Assembly: GCF_003952425.1 (NCBI RefSeq)
Contig: NZ_CP034449.1
Coordinates: 1,860,001-1,924,000, forward strand
From: Mesorhizobium sp. M2A.F.Ca.ET.046.03.2.1
GTDB lineage: Bacteria > Pseudomonadota > Alphaproteobacteria > Rhizobiales > Rhizobiaceae
DNA: 64,000 nucleotides
Direction of reading: 5' to 3'
Position 1 is the first letter of the stretch, and the number at the start of each line of letters is the position of its first letter. Shown here piece by piece: positions 25,977 to 36,272 of the stretch. The position numbers and the translations under genes were made by a program. The notes under the pieces are model-generated. The model made no database searches, had not been told where the DNA came from, and saw nothing but the letters and a program-made list of their open reading frames with translations.

Positions 25977-26399
25977 ATGAGGTTGTCGAGATCGCTGTTT
26001 CCAGTCGCCGCGCTGCTGGCGGCTGCCGCCTTGGTGATGCCGGCCAAGGCCGGCGCGGGTGTCGAAGTGACCATGAACCAGGCAAAGATCGTCAAATTGT
26101 CCCGTGCGGCCGACACCGTCGTCATCGGCAACCCCGCCATCGCCGATGCCTCGGTGCAGGACGCCTCGACCATCGTTCTCACCGGCAAAGGTTTTGGCGT
26201 CACCAATTTGGTCGTGCTCGACTCGGACGGCAGCCCGATCATCGATGAACAGGTGACCGTCGTGCGACAGGCCGCTTCCTCGGTACGCATCTACAGGCGT
26301 GCCGAAGTCCAGACCATGTCTTGCACGCCCTATTGCGAGAGCGCCTACAAGACCGAGGCCGAGAAGGCTTCCGAAACCGAAATGAGCGCCGCGCACTAA
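25977..26399 (+). CDS. Secretin N-domain (pilus formation) protein
   Basis: A 140-residue secreted protein: signal peptide of about 24 residues, then a single domain resembling the N-terminal part of CpaC (MNQAKIVKLSRAADTVVIGN, DASVQDASTIVLTGKGFG). It lacks a secretin barrel. Such small proteins accompany Tad loci and may bind the secretin or the Flp fibre. The ATG was chosen because it starts the signal peptide; 36 further codons upstream are open but unlikely. It heads the rightward arm of the locus. Confidence 0.88.
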   Translation: MRLSRSLFPVAALLAAAALVMPAKAGAGVEVTMNQAKIVKLSRAADTVVIGNPAIADASVQDASTIVLTGKGFGVTNLVVLDSDGSPIIDEQVTVVRQAASSVRIYRRAEVQTMSCTPYCESAYKTEAEKASETEMSAAH

Positions 26400-26538
26400 G
26401 CCCGACAAAAAGCGTCGGAGCAGGCGTTAAAGACAGCTTAAAGCCTGCCGGGCGAATTTAACGATCATCCAAACCGGACCTCAATGGGTTTTCGCTACCT
26501 TGCCGCCGGTACCGCGAGGGGATTCGGCAGGAAGGCAA

Positions 26539-27132
26539 ATGAGCAAGGATGCCACATCCGGCAACGGGATGGACAGTTCGGCGCGCGGCAAACCCCGCCC
26601 CGGCTTCTTCAGCGACAGACGCGGCAGCACGGCAATGGAATTTGCGATGCTTGCCATCCCGTTCGCGCTTCTCGTCTTCGCTATCCTCGAGAGCTGCATC
26701 TCCTTTGCCGGCCAGGAGGTGATGGCCAACGTCACCGACGATGTCGCCCGCCAGTTGCGGACCGGGCAGTTGCAGAGGTCGAACGTCACCGAAGCCTCCA
26801 TCAAGCGGCTGATCTGCAGCAAGCTGGAGATCATGGTGGCCAAGGACTGCCCGGGATTGCTGGTGGACCTGCGTGAATATCCGAGCTTCGCCGACGCAGC
26901 TACGGCGGGCTACAGAATAAATGGCAACCAAATCGTGCTGACGCAAAGCGGAAGCGACAAGACCTTCACGACATCGCCCGGGCTGGCCGAATCGATCAAC
27001 ATGCTGCGGGTGTTCTACAAATGGCCGGTGATGACTGATCTCCTGGCCAAACAGATGCAGAATTTCACTGATGGGACCACGCTGCATTTCGCGTCCGTAA
27101 CCTGGCAGAACGAACCGTTCGACGACAACTGA
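26539..27132 (+). CDS. TadE-like minor pseudopilin
   Basis: A 197-residue protein with a positively charged lead (residues 1-28), then the TadE motif RRGSTAMEFAMLAIPFALL, a type IVb prepilin-like cleavage and membrane segment, and a soluble C-terminal domain with a Cys pair. CpaA is expected to process it. An AGGAAGG ribosome site supports this ATG. It is 41 bases ahead of a second TadE-like gene. Confidence 0.88.
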   Translation: MSKDATSGNGMDSSARGKPRPGFFSDRRGSTAMEFAMLAIPFALLVFAILESCISFAGQEVMANVTDDVARQLRTGQLQRSNVTEASIKRLICSKLEIMVAKDCPGLLVDLREYPSFADAATAGYRINGNQIVLTQSGSDKTFTTSPGLAESINMLRVFYKWPVMTDLLAKQMQNFTDGTTLHFASVTWQNEPFDDN

Positions 27133-27173
27133 GACTGGTGGACGACTGAGACTGCGGCGATCTGGAGGATAGG

Positions 27174-27800
27174 ATGTACCGTGCGGGGGCACATTGGGGG
27201 ATTTCGGCTATCGTGGCGCGAGCCAGCCGGTTTGGCCGCGATCGGCGCGGCGTCGCGGCGATCGAGTTTGCGCTCATCGTGCCGGTGCTGCTCATCATGT
27301 ATTTCATCACGATGGAAGCCTCCCAGGCCATTGAGACCAGCAAGAAAGTTAGCCGCATCGGCAGCATGGTGGCGGATCTCGTCACGCAGCAGACGGCGGT
27401 CGTGAAGGCGAACCTCGATGCCATCATGAAGATCGGCAGCACGACGCTTCTGCCCTACAACCGCTCGGATCCGAAGATCATCATCACCGCCATACAGATG
27501 TCGGACCAGGCATCGCCGACAGTGAAGGTAGTGTGGTCGCGCAAGCTGGTTGGCAGCACCTACAGCGCCGATGCCAAGCCCGGCGACACCACGACTGTCC
27601 CCTCGACGCTGAAAATCCGCAACACTTTCCTAATCCGTGTGGAAAGCGATCTCGGCTATACACCGGTCATCGCCTGGAGCGCGACCGATGAAAAAGCGAA
27701 ATCGTTTGGATTGCTGTCGACCTTCAGCAACATAAACATGAGCGAGACTTATTATCTCAGGCCTCGCCGGGTTCCGATGATCCCTTGCAGCGACTGCTGA
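27174..27800 (+). CDS. TadE/TadG-like minor pseudopilin
   Basis: A 208-residue protein with DRRGVAAIEFALIVPVLLIMY near residues 23-43, the TadE-type processing and membrane segment, followed by a soluble domain ending in the pair CSDC. A CTGGAGGATAGG ribosome site precedes the ATG. It is too short for full TadG (no von Willebrand domain visible). It converges on the PhnD-like gene with six bases between stops. Confidence 0.87.
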   Translation: MYRAGAHWGISAIVARASRFGRDRRGVAAIEFALIVPVLLIMYFITMEASQAIETSKKVSRIGSMVADLVTQQTAVVKANLDAIMKIGSTTLLPYNRSDPKIIITAIQMSDQASPTVKVVWSRKLVGSTYSADAKPGDTTTVPSTLKIRNTFLIRVESDLGYTPVIAWSATDEKAKSFGLLSTFSNINMSETYYLRPRRVPMIPCSDC

Positions 27801-27806
27801 CGGTCA

Positions 27807-28742
27807 TTAGCGGCCATCCAATGCCTGCCGCACAATGCCCATCGCCATGGCGTAATCCTTGGACGTCGCCGGCACGAAGCCGCCGGTATGCGCCCTCTCC
27901 AGGAGGTCGTACACATCGGGCGTCTGTGATTTGAGATTGGTCAGGAAGACGGTCAGCCGTCGTTTCGTCTCTGGATCGAGATCGCTGCGCACCGCATGCG
28001 GCCCGTAGCGCAACAGGTCGGAGGTCCATAACACCCTAAGCGACGCCCCAGGGATGCCGGCAGCCTCCAGCCGCTCGACCGTGCCGCCGGAATGGGCGGC
28101 TTGGCCGTCGGCATCGGCCGGCTCCCAGCCGAACAAGCCATCCGCATCGCCGACGCTCAACATCGTCTCGGCCGCCGTGGCCGACGCCGCGCGTGCCAGG
28201 AACGGCGAATCCCGCGCAATCTTCACCCCTGCGGCGGAAAGGGCCGCCAGCGGCAGCAGCGCGCCGCCGACATTATCGGCCGGCGCAATCGCGATCCGAT
28301 GCGAAGCCATGGCGGCAAGATCCTGAAGCCTGCCGTCGCGCGTCACCAGGACGGAGCGGATGCCGACGGCGCCGTCGGCGTCGACCGGCGCCACCAGTGG
28401 CTCGACACAGCCGCAGCGCTCCGAGGCCGTGGCATAGGCAAGCGCCGAATAGACCGCGTATTGCACGCGCCCGCTCGCCTGCGCCTCGATCAGCGCCCCA
28501 TAGTCACGCGCAACGACGAACTCGACCTTCATGCCGAGCGCGTTGGCATAGGCTTCCGTCAGACGCGCAAGCCCGGGGACGGTGTTGCCGCCGCCCGGCG
28601 TGGCAACGATGCCGATACGGAACGTGCCGATGTCGTCACGCCAGTCGGCGTGTGCCGGCCATGCGGCGGCGCCGGACGCCAAGAGAGCGGCCGCGCACAT
28701 TTTCACGGCCTGCCTTGCCGCGATCTTGCCGCGCCTCGCCAT
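27807..28742 (-). CDS. PhnD/SsuA-family periplasmic substrate-binding protein
   Basis: A 311-residue protein with a signal peptide (about 33 residues, ending WPAHA) and the fold of phosphate/phosphonate-type binding proteins: [44 protein letters not shown]. No ABC permease or ATPase is adjacent, so the ligand is unknown and it may serve a distant transporter or a sensory role. The ATG at 28742 begins the signal peptide; the longer open frame upstream overlaps the deoB start region and is not coding. Confidence 0.8.
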   Translation of the reverse strand: MARRGKIAARQAVKMCAAALLASGAAAWPAHADWRDDIGTFRIGIVATPGGGNTVPGLARLTEAYANALGMKVEFVVARDYGALIEAQASGRVQYAVYSALAYATASERCGCVEPLVAPVDADGAVGIRSVLVTRDGRLQDLAAMASHRIAIAPADNVGGALLPLAALSAAGVKIARDSPFLARAASATAAETMLSVGDADGLFGWEPADADGQAAHSGGTVERLEAAGIPGASLRVLWTSDLLRYGPHAVRSDLDPETKRRLTVFLTNLKSQTPDVYDLLERAHTGGFVPATSKDYAMAMGIVRQALDGR

Positions 28743-28865
28743 GCTTGCCTTGCTCCCGCCATATCCACGCCTCGTCGCAACTATGGCGCGAAGCGGTCGC
28801 GGTTTGGTTTCCGATTTGCCAACGCCGCCGGGGAACCTTATGTCTGGCGACCAGGACTGACAACA

Positions 28866-30113
28866 ATGACACCCATGGCGCGCGCGTTCCTGTTCGTTCT
28901 CGATTCTTTCGGCATCGGCGGCGCGGCCGACGCCGAACGCTATGGCGATGCCGGCGCCGACACCTTCGGACATATCTTCAAGGCCTGCGCCGAAGGCCGC
29001 GCCGACCGGGAAGGTCTGCGCAAAGGACCGCTCGCCGTGCCCAACATGATGTCGCTCGGGCTTGGCCTGGCGGCGCAAACCGCGACGGGGTTCAGAACCG
29101 GCATCTATGCGCCGCCGATCGGCTCGGCCTTCCACGGCGCCGCCCAGGAGGTGTCAAGCGGCAAGGACACGCCGTCGGGCCATTGGGAGATCGCAGGACT
29201 GCCCGTGCGCTTCGACTGGGGCTATTTTCCCGACACGGTGCCTGCCTTCCCGGCCGAGCTGACCGACGCGATCATCCGCGAAGGCAAGGTGCCGGGTATC
29301 CTCGGCAATTGCCATGCGCCGGGAACCGAGATCATCGAGCGGCTCGGCGAAGAGCATATCCGCACCGGCAGACCGATCTGCTACACGTCGGTGGACTCCG
29401 TGTTGCAGATCGCCGCGCATGAAACGCATTTCGGCCTGGAGCGGCTTTATGAGCTTTGCCTCACGGTGCGCCGGCTCGTCGATCGCTTGAAGATCGGGCG
29501 CGTGATCGCGCGGCCTTTCGTGGGCGAGACGCCCGCCACGTTCCAGCGCACCCACAACCGCCGCGACTATGCGGTGCCGCCGCCTGAGCCGACCCTGCTC
29601 GACCGGCTGACGGAGCGCGGCAGCAAGGTCATCGCCGTCGGCAAGATCGGCGATATCTTCGCCCATCGCGGCATCTCGCAGGTGCGCAAGGCCGGCGGCA
29701 ACATGGCGATGTTCGACAAGGCGCTCGGCGCCATGGACGATGCCGGCGACGGCGACCTGGTCTTTGCCAATTTCGTCGACTTCGACACCGAGTTCGGTCA
29801 CCGGCGCGATGTCGCCGGCTACGCGGCCGCGCTCGAAGCCTTCGACCGCCGGCTGCCCGAGGCGCTGTCGCGCATCAGGCCGGGCGACCTTCTCATCCTC
29901 ACAGCCGACCATGGCAACGACCCGACCTGGCGCGGCACTGACCATACGCGTGAGCGCGTTCCGGTGATCGGCATCGGGCCGGGGCTGAAGGGCGGCGACA
30001 TCGGGCTGAGGCCAACCTTCGCCGATATCGGCGAAACCGTTGCGGATCACCTTGGCCTGGCAGCCGGACGCCATGGGACATCATTCCTTGCAGCGATAGG
30101 CGGCCATGCCTGA
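28866..30113 (+). CDS. deoB: Phosphopentomutase
   Basis: A 415-residue cytosolic metalloenzyme that interconverts ribose (or deoxyribose) 1- and 5-phosphates in nucleoside salvage. The metal motif LDSFGIGG begins with D13; C-terminal metal ligands lie in [11 protein letters not shown] and [17 protein letters not shown] is the family's phosphothreonine loop. ATGs at 28866 and 28875 are both possible. The stop overlaps mutM by eight bases. No other deo genes are nearby. Confidence 0.94.
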   Translation: MTPMARAFLFVLDSFGIGGAADAERYGDAGADTFGHIFKACAEGRADREGLRKGPLAVPNMMSLGLGLAAQTATGFRTGIYAPPIGSAFHGAAQEVSSGKDTPSGHWEIAGLPVRFDWGYFPDTVPAFPAELTDAIIREGKVPGILGNCHAPGTEIIERLGEEHIRTGRPICYTSVDSVLQIAAHETHFGLERLYELCLTVRRLVDRLKIGRVIARPFVGETPATFQRTHNRRDYAVPPPEPTLLDRLTERGSKVIAVGKIGDIFAHRGISQVRKAGGNMAMFDKALGAMDDAGDGDLVFANFVDFDTEFGHRRDVAGYAAALEAFDRRLPEALSRIRPGDLLILTADHGNDPTWRGTDHTRERVPVIGIGPGLKGGDIGLRPTFADIGETVADHLGLAAGRHGTSFLAAIGGHA

Positions 30114-30996
30114 ACTGCCTGAAGTCGAAACCGTCCGGCGCGGACTGCAGCCGGTCCTGGAAGGGGCGCGGCTGGTCAAGGTCGAAGCGCGCAGGCCCGA
30201 CCTTCGCTTTCCTTTTCCCGAGCGCTTTTCGGAGCGGCTGACAGGCAAGACCTTGACGGCGCTTGGCCGGCGCGCCAAATACCTGACGATGCATGTCGAA
30301 GATGGTCCGGTGCTGATCTGCCACCTCGGCATGTCGGGGTCGTTCCGGATCGAAAGCGCCGGGAGCAGCGACCTCCCCGGCTCCTTCCATCAGGAGCGCT
30401 CGAAGATCGCCGCGCACGACCATGTCGTGTTCGACGTCACCTCGCCGAACGGCGTGCGGTCCAGCATCATCTTCAACGACCCGCGCCGCTTCGGCTTCAT
30501 GCTGTTTGCCGAAGGCGCGCCGGACACCCATCCGATGCTGGCGGGACTCGGCATCGAGCCAACCGGTAACGCGCTCGACGGCCCCCTGCTCGCCTCGCTG
30601 CTGAAGGATCGCAGATCGCCGCTCAAGGCGGCGCTGCTCGACCAGCGCCTGATCGCCGGGCTCGGCAATATATATGTCTCGGAAGCACTGTGGCGCGCCG
30701 GGCTCTCGCCGCTGCGCGAAGCCGGCACCATCGCCGGCTCGGCCAAGAAGGCGAAGGGACAAAGCGAACGCCTCGCCGAGGCGATCCGCTCGGTCATCGC
30801 CGATGCGATCGCCGCCGGCGGCTCGTCGCTGCGCGACTATGTCCAGGCCGACGGATCGCTCGGCTATTTCCAGCATTCCTTCGCGGTCTACGATCGCGAG
30901 GGGGAGCCGTGCCAGAAGCCGGGCTGCCGCGGCCATGTCGAACGCATCGTGCAGAGCGGCCGCTCGACCTTCTATTGCCGGACCTGTCAGCGGTAA
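30106..30996 (+). CDS. mutM: Formamidopyrimidine-DNA glycosylase
   Basis: A 296-residue base-excision repair enzyme that removes 8-oxoguanine and formamidopyrimidines. The N-terminus [13 protein letters not shown] gives the catalytic Pro2 and Glu3. The C-terminal zinc finger has four cysteines (CQKPGC...YCRTC) as the last 30 residues. The start overlaps the deoB end by eight bases, so it is probably translated from the same mRNA. Confidence 0.96.
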   Translation: MPELPEVETVRRGLQPVLEGARLVKVEARRPDLRFPFPERFSERLTGKTLTALGRRAKYLTMHVEDGPVLICHLGMSGSFRIESAGSSDLPGSFHQERSKIAAHDHVVFDVTSPNGVRSSIIFNDPRRFGFMLFAEGAPDTHPMLAGLGIEPTGNALDGPLLASLLKDRRSPLKAALLDQRLIAGLGNIYVSEALWRAGLSPLREAGTIAGSAKKAKGQSERLAEAIRSVIADAIAAGGSSLRDYVQADGSLGYFQHSFAVYDREGEPCQKPGCRGHVERIVQSGRSTFYCRTCQR

Positions 30997-31042
30997 GCTA
31001 GGAACGGTATCGATCATCCCACCCCCGCGGAGGAAGCGAACC

Positions 31043-31816
31043 ATGACCTATGAAACCATTCTCGTGGAAACACGCGGCAAGGTCGGGTTGATCACGCTGA
31101 ACCGGCCCAAGGCGCTCAATGCACTGAATTCGCAGGTGCTTGCGGAGGTGGTCGCGGCGGCGAGCGCGTTCGATGCCGATCCCGCCATCGGCGCGATGGT
31201 GCTTACGGGCTCGGAAAAGGCGTTCGCCGCCGGCGCCGACATCAAGGAAATGCAGGCGATGTCCTTCGCCGACGCCTACACGCAGGATTTCTTCGTCGGC
31301 TGGGAGGAATTCACGCGCACGCGCAAACCCATCGTCGCGGCGGTCGCTGGCTATGCGCTCGGCGGCGGCTGCGAGCTGGCCATGATGTGCGACTTCATCC
31401 TCGCCGGCGACAACGCCAAATTCGGCCAGCCCGAGATCACGCTCGGCGTCATGCCGGGCATGGGCGGCTCACAGCGGCTGACCCGATTCGTCGGCAAGTC
31501 CAAGGCGATGGACATGTGCCTGACCGGGCGGATGATGGACGCGGCCGAGGCCGAGAGGAGCGGGCTGGTGTCGCGGGTGGTCCCGGTCGCCGAGCTGCTC
31601 GACGAAACGCTGAAGGCGGCGGCGAAGATCGCCGAGTTCTCGCTGCCGTCGGTGATAATGACCAAGGAAGCCGTCAACCGCGCTTACGAGACGACGTTGG
31701 CCGAGGGGCTGCGCTTCGAGCGCCGTCTTTTCCATTCGCTGTTTGCGCTCGACGACCAGAAAGAAGGCATGGCCGCCTTCGTCGAGAAGCGGAAGCCGAA
31801 CTTCACCAACCGCTAA
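31043..31816 (+). CDS. Enoyl-CoA hydratase
   Basis: A 257-residue crotonase-family enzyme that hydrates trans-2-enoyl-CoA in beta-oxidation. Both catalytic glutamates are in place: E111 in GGGCELAM and E131 in GQPEITLG; the oxyanion-hole residues lie around AFAAGADI and ALGGG. GGAGGAAG gives a strong ribosome site before the ATG. A RIME-like repeat begins at the stop codon. Confidence 0.94.
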   Translation: MTYETILVETRGKVGLITLNRPKALNALNSQVLAEVVAAASAFDADPAIGAMVLTGSEKAFAAGADIKEMQAMSFADAYTQDFFVGWEEFTRTRKPIVAAVAGYALGGGCELAMMCDFILAGDNAKFGQPEITLGVMPGMGGSQRLTRFVGKSKAMDMCLTGRMMDAAEAERSGLVSRVVPVAELLDETLKAAAKIAEFSLPSVIMTKEAVNRAYETTLAEGLRFERRLFHSLFALDDQKEGMAAFVEKRKPNFTNR

Positions 31817-31920
31817 AGCATGTCTCCCGAAAGTGGGGACCGGTTTCGGGATAAAGACATGCTTAAAATCAAAACCTAAAGCGCATGGAGCGAATCTGAA
31901 AGATCGCGACGCGCTTTAGG
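31816..31920. repeat. RIME-like element with two palindromes
   Basis: Palindrome 1 (31816-31864): arms AAGCATGTCT and AGACATGCTT enclosing CCCGAAA/TTTCGGG. Palindrome 2 (31875-31920): CCTAAAGCGC and GCGCTTTAGG. Size (105 bases) and two-palindrome structure fit the rhizobium-specific intergenic mosaic element. A second copy is at 56896-57001. The rest of the space up to rpsT (31921-32106) should hold the rpsT promoter; nothing else is evident there. Confidence 0.8.
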
Positions 31921-32106
31921 CGCTTCGCCCAGGTGGCCGCGATTTTGCGGGACATGACATCGAGGCCCAAAAAGACCGCGAAGCGGCGTTGACGAGGCGG
32001 AAAAGCTGAACTATAAGCCGCACCAACCGAGGCGGCCCGTGGCTGCCCGTTTGTTTTTTGCGCCCTGCGACATCGCTGGCGTTCACCAGATCAGAAGAGA
32101 GGCATC

Positions 32107-32373
32107 ATGGCCAATACTTCCTCGGCCAAAAAGGCTACGCGCAAGATCGCCCGCCGCGCTGCGGTCAACAAGAACCGCCGCTCGCGCGTCCGCACCTATG
32201 TCCGCAAGGTCGAAGAGGCACTGGCCGCCGGCGACAAGGCCGCTGCGGTGGAAGCCTTCAAGGCTGCGGAACCGGAATTGATGCGCGCCGCCACCAAGGG
32301 CGTCGTCCACAAGAACACGGCTTCCCGCAAGGTTTCGCGACTGGCTCAGCGGGTCAAGACGCTGTCGGCCTGA
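32107..32373 (+). CDS. rpsT: 30S ribosomal protein S20
   Basis: An 88-residue basic protein that binds 16S rRNA. The start [34 protein letters not shown] and the ending [15 protein letters not shown] are typical of S20. An AGAGGC ribosome site precedes the ATG. It is monocistronic, with an intrinsic terminator 26 bases after the stop. Confidence 0.97.
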   Translation: MANTSSAKKATRKIARRAAVNKNRRSRVRTYVRKVEEALAAGDKAAAVEAFKAAEPELMRAATKGVVHKNTASRKVSRLAQRVKTLSA

Positions 32374-32398
32374 CCGACTCAATCCTCCATCGATTTGG

Positions 32399-32425
32399 AA
32401 CCCGGCCGCACAGGCCGGGTTTTTT
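32399..32425 (+). terminator. Rho-independent terminator of rpsT
   Basis: AACCCGGCC and GGCCGGGTT pair around GCACA and run into a T-tract at 32420-32425. Confidence 0.92.
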
Positions 32426-33211
32426 CGTTTGCCGGCAAGTACTTAAAAAGTTCGCCCGCAAGCTGCACTTGTGAGGCGATTCAAAATGCCGGTATTGTTT
32501 TGCCGGCATATACAGCGCCGCTTATATCTGCGCGCCTCTGCCGCGGCAGCTGCCCAAATTCTCCTGTCAAAAATTCCGCATTCTTTTCAGGTGCTTACAG
32601 ACGGTCATCCACAGCTTGTTCAACGCACGGCCGGACCGCGGGGGAGAAGTAGCTGTCAAGAGAATTATTTCAGAATATTTCGTTTCGGGCGGTCTTTTTC
32701 ATATTCGCCGGAAAAGGGTTTGAATCACAATGGCTTTGTCAAAACGTGCCGTCGCAGCACCCGAATTCAAGCCCCGTTCGGTAACCAGATTCGTTAAAAA
32801 ACCGTTAGATGTGGCCTTGCCCTATCCACAGCGATTTCGGTAATGTCCATCCATCGAAGGGACGGGCACTAAGCCCCTGACCCAGCCTGAATCGGCCAGC
32901 ACAAAATGGCAGAATTCATGACGTGGAGCAATTCCGCGCGTGGCTTGGTTTGTCTCTTCGGTGCGGTAGGGGACTGGCGTAATTGTACATTGGCGGTCGA
33001 TGTCTCGCCGGCGTTTTCGCCGGAGGGTGGCGTATTGCCTTGTCTTTGTCGGAAGCCGGCGTGCGGAGCCGGCGGCTGGTCCCTTGCGCGAGTTGCGATG
33101 ACCGTTTGCCGGCGGCGGCAGGGCAGCGCGGCGAATGAGGTCGCCGGACCAAGGATGCAGGAGGCGCATCCCCGGCGGGAAAAGGGTACGAGAAGACAAG
33201 GAACTGTGATC
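32426..33211. promoter_or_regulatory. Long dnaA upstream region with two DnaA-box-like sites
   Basis: 786 bases without a convincing gene. DnaA-box-like 9-mers matching TTATCCACA at 8 of 9 positions lie at 32605-32613 (TCATCCACA) and 32822-32830 (CTATCCACA). The part 32430-32830 is richer in A and T than its surroundings. This suits dnaA autoregulation; a replication origin is possible but unproven, as rhizobial chromosome origins mapped so far lie near hemE. Small frames here have no recognisable family. Confidence 0.5.
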
Positions 33212-34759
33212 ATGCAAAGCGGCATCGAGAGGGAGATAGCGGGCGATCTCCCATTTCCAGCAACTTTTGTCGGAGAGGGCGACGTGGCGGTATCCAGCGA
33301 CGCGGAACAGAAGTTCGAACGGGTCAAGGCCCAGCTGAAGGCGCGTCTGGGGGCCGAGGTCTATTCGAGCTGGTTTGGTCGCATGAAGGTCGCCGAGGCC
33401 TCCCGCGGCATTGTCCGCATCTCGGTGCCGACCGCCTTCCTGCGGTCATGGATCAACGGCCACTATCTCGAGCTTATCGCGGAGCTGTGGCGGCATGAGG
33501 ATCCCGACGTCCTCAAGATCGAGATCGTCGTGCGCACCGCGACGCGCCAGGGGCGCAACCATGTCGAGCCGGAAATCGCGCCGGCCCGCAAGACGACCAG
33601 GCAGACGCACACCGCGCTCGCCAACGGCACCGCGAGCGCCGGACGCGTGGAACAACGGGCGCCGGCGCCCCGCCAGGGCGCGTCCGCGGAACCGGAGTTC
33701 CGCCACAATGTTCTGGGGTCGCCGCTCGACCCGCGCTACACGTTCGCCTCCTTCATCGAGGGACCGTCCAACAGGGTGGCCTTCGCGGCGGCGAGAGCCG
33801 TGGCGGAATCGCAGTCGAGCGCGGTGCGTTTCAACCCGCTTTTCCTGCATGCCACCGTCGGGCTCGGCAAGACGCATCTCTTGCAGGCGATCGCGGCGGA
33901 ATCGCTGCGACACAATCCGAAGTCGCGCGTCGTCTATCTGACGGCGGAGTATTTCATGTGGCGCTTCGCCACCGCGATCCGCGACAACAACGCGCTGACG
34001 CTGAAGGAGCAGCTGCGCGACATCGATCTCCTGATCATCGACGACATGCAGTTCCTGCAAGGCAAATCGATCCAGCACGAATTCTGCCACCTCATCAACA
34101 TGCTGCTCGACAGCGCCAAGCAGGTGGTGGTCGCGGCCGACCGGCCGCCGTCGGAACTGGAATCGCTGGAACCGCGCGTGCGGTCGCGCCTCAATGGCGG
34201 CGTGGCGCTGGAAATGTCGGCGCCGGATTTCGCCATGCGGCTCGGCATGCTGAAGCTGCGCCGCGCCACCGCCAAGAGCGATGACACCTCGCTCGACATC
34301 TCGGACGAGATCCTGGAGCATGTCGCCCGTACGGTCACCGGCAGCGGGCGCGAGCTTGAGGGCGCCTTCAACCAGCTTCTGTTTCGCCAGTCCTTCGAGC
34401 CGCAGATCACGATCGACCGGATCGACGAGATCCTCGGCCACATCTATCGCTCGGGCGAGCCGAAGCGGGTGCGCATCGAGGACATCCAGCGCATCGTGGC
34501 GCGCCATTACAACGTGTCGAAGACGGAGCTTCTGTCCAACCGGCGCACGCGCACGATCGTCAAGCCGCGGCAGGTGGCCATGTATCTGTCGAAAGTGATG
34601 ACGCCGCGCTCGCTGCCGGAGATCGGGCGGCGTTTCGGCGGCCGCGACCACACGACCGTGCTGCATGCCGTGCGCAAGATCGAGGACCTTTCGGGCGGGG
34701 ACAACACGCTGGCGCAGGAGCTCGAACTGCTCAGAAGGCTGATCAACGACCAGGCCTGA
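33212..34759 (+). CDS. dnaA: Chromosomal replication initiator DnaA
   Basis: A 515-residue AAA+ initiator. Domain I (about 28-105: [20 protein letters not shown]) is followed by a variable linker (about 110-160). Domain III has Walker A GLGKTHL at 217-223 and Walker [14 protein letters not shown]. The C-terminal DNA-binding domain includes [16 protein letters not shown], the DnaA-box recognition signature. The ATG has an AAGGA site upstream; the longer frame back to 32906 is not typical of DnaA. Confidence 0.97.
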   Translation: MQSGIEREIAGDLPFPATFVGEGDVAVSSDAEQKFERVKAQLKARLGAEVYSSWFGRMKVAEASRGIVRISVPTAFLRSWINGHYLELIAELWRHEDPDVLKIEIVVRTATRQGRNHVEPEIAPARKTTRQTHTALANGTASAGRVEQRAPAPRQGASAEPEFRHNVLGSPLDPRYTFASFIEGPSNRVAFAAARAVAESQSSAVRFNPLFLHATVGLGKTHLLQAIAAESLRHNPKSRVVYLTAEYFMWRFATAIRDNNALTLKEQLRDIDLLIIDDMQFLQGKSIQHEFCHLINMLLDSAKQVVVAADRPPSELESLEPRVRSRLNGGVALEMSAPDFAMRLGMLKLRRATAKSDDTSLDISDEILEHVARTVTGSGRELEGAFNQLLFRQSFEPQITIDRIDEILGHIYRSGEPKRVRIEDIQRIVARHYNVSKTELLSNRRTRTIVKPRQVAMYLSKVMTPRSLPEIGRRFGGRDHTTVLHAVRKIEDLSGGDNTLAQELELLRRLINDQA

Positions 34760-34808
34760 GGCGATGCAAAAATGGCCGGCGACCCGCTTCGCCGGCTTTA
34801 TCCCCAGA

Positions 34809-34846
34809 AAGCCCGCGCAACCGGCCCGAACCGGTGCCGCGGGCTT
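34809..34846 (+). terminator. Hairpin after dnaA, possible terminator
   Basis: AAGCCCGCG and CGCGGGCTT pair around an inner CCGG...CCGG loop. The T content after it is modest, so some transcription may continue into dnaN, which starts 114 bases on. Confidence 0.5.
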
Positions 34847-34959
34847 GCCTTTGCAGGCTTTTTACTGTCAGCTTACGGAGATTCTGGAAGCCTTTCAGGG
34901 CTTTCGCGGGATGCCGCCTGCCGGTGACCCGTTCATTCATTGAAGCGAGCCTGTTCGTC

Positions 34960-36078
34960 ATGCGTGTTATCCTGGAACGGTCAAATCTCCTGAAGTCCCT
35001 CAACCACGTCCACCGCGTGGTCGAGCGGCGCAACACCATCCCGATCCTCTCCAACGTGCTGCTCAGCGCCGAAGGCGCGAGCCTCGAGATGAAGGCGACC
35101 GACCTCGACCTCGAGGTGACAGAGGCGACACCCGCCAAGGTCGAGCGCGGCGGCGCGACGACGGTGCCGGCGCATCTGCTCTACGACATCGTGCGCAAGC
35201 TTTCCGATGGCGCAGAGGTGATGCTGAAGACGGACGAGGACGGCAACGCGATGACCGTCACCTCCGGCCGTTCCAGCTTCCGCCTGCAGTGCCTGCCGCA
35301 ATCCGACTTCCCGGAGCTTTCGGCCGGCTCGTTCTCGCATATCTTCCGGCTGGAATCGGCGGCGCTGAAGGGGCTGATCGACAAGACCCAGTTCGCCATC
35401 TCGACCGAGGAAACGCGCTACTACCTCAACGGCATCTACCTGCACGCCGTCGAAGTCGGCGGCAAGCTGAAGCTGCGCTCGGTGGCGACCGACGGACATC
35501 GCCTGGCGCGCGCCGAGATCGACGCGCCGGCAGGTTCAGAAGGCATGCCGGGCATCATCATTCCGCGCAAGACGGTGAGCGAGCTGCAGAAGCTGGTCGA
35601 CGACCCCGATGTCGCGGTGACGACGGAACTGTCTGACACCAAGATCCGCTTCACCATCGGCAGCGTCGTTTTGACATCGAAGCTGATCGACGGCACCTTC
35701 CCCGACTACCAGCGCGTGATCCCGACCGGCAACGACAAGAAGCTGATCATCGATCGCCAGAGCTTCGCCGCCGCGGTCGATCGCGTCTCGACCATTTCCT
35801 CCGAACGCGGCCGGGCCGTGAAGCTGTCGATCAATGACGGCCAGCTCACGCTCGCGGTCAACAATCCGGATTCGGGCAGTGCCACCGAGGAACTGGCGGC
35901 CGACTATTCGTCGGATCCGATCGAGATCGGCTTCAACGCCAAGTACCTGCTCGACGTCGCGGCCCAGCTCACCGGGTCGGAGGCCAAGTTCATGCTGGCC
36001 GACGCCGGCTCGCCGACGCTGATCCATGACATGGCCGACGAAACCGCGCTCTATGTGCTGATGCCGATGCGGGTCTAG
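34960..36078 (+). CDS. dnaN: DNA polymerase III beta sliding clamp
   Basis: A 372-residue clamp with three repeated domains. Diagnostic parts are MRVILERSNLLKSL, VVERRNTIPILSNVLL, SGRSSFRLQCLPQSDFP and the C-terminal YVLMPMRV. It encircles DNA and tethers the polymerase. The ATG at the canonical N-terminus was used; 42 upstream codons are open but not conserved in type. The tandem 44-bp palindromes separate it from recF. Confidence 0.97.
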   Translation: MRVILERSNLLKSLNHVHRVVERRNTIPILSNVLLSAEGASLEMKATDLDLEVTEATPAKVERGGATTVPAHLLYDIVRKLSDGAEVMLKTDEDGNAMTVTSGRSSFRLQCLPQSDFPELSAGSFSHIFRLESAALKGLIDKTQFAISTEETRYYLNGIYLHAVEVGGKLKLRSVATDGHRLARAEIDAPAGSEGMPGIIIPRKTVSELQKLVDDPDVAVTTELSDTKIRFTIGSVVLTSKLIDGTFPDYQRVIPTGNDKKLIIDRQSFAAAVDRVSTISSERGRAVKLSINDGQLTLAVNNPDSGSATEELAADYSSDPIEIGFNAKYLLDVAAQLTGSEAKFMLADAGSPTLIHDMADETALYVLMPMRV

Positions 36079-36092
36079 GTCTCTTTGTCGAC

Positions 36093-36250
36093 GCAATTCC
36101 GGACGGAAACCCGCAGTGCACTTTTCCTGGAATTGCGCTTTTGTCTGTCGCAATTCCCGACGGAAAACCGCAGTGCACTTTTCCTGGAATTGCGCTTTTG
36201 TCTGTCGCAATTCCGGACGGAAAACCGCAGTGCACTTTTCCTGGAATTGC
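36093..36250. repeat. Tandem triple of the 44-bp palindrome between dnaN and recF
   Basis: The copies are at 36093-36136, 36150-36193 and 36207-36250, with an exact 57-base period and identical 13-base spacers (GCTTTTGTCTGTC). The copies are almost identical to each other, more so than the array near tadC, which suggests recent tandem amplification. The array starts 14 bases after dnaN and ends 22 bases before recF. Confidence 0.92.
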
Positions 36251-36272
36251 TTAGCGGACCTGATGTGTCGCC

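Noticed and set aside
32395..32797. Small frames between rpsT and dnaA
   Set aside because: They overlap the rpsT terminator or AT-rich regulatory DNA, lack ribosome sites and resemble nothing known.
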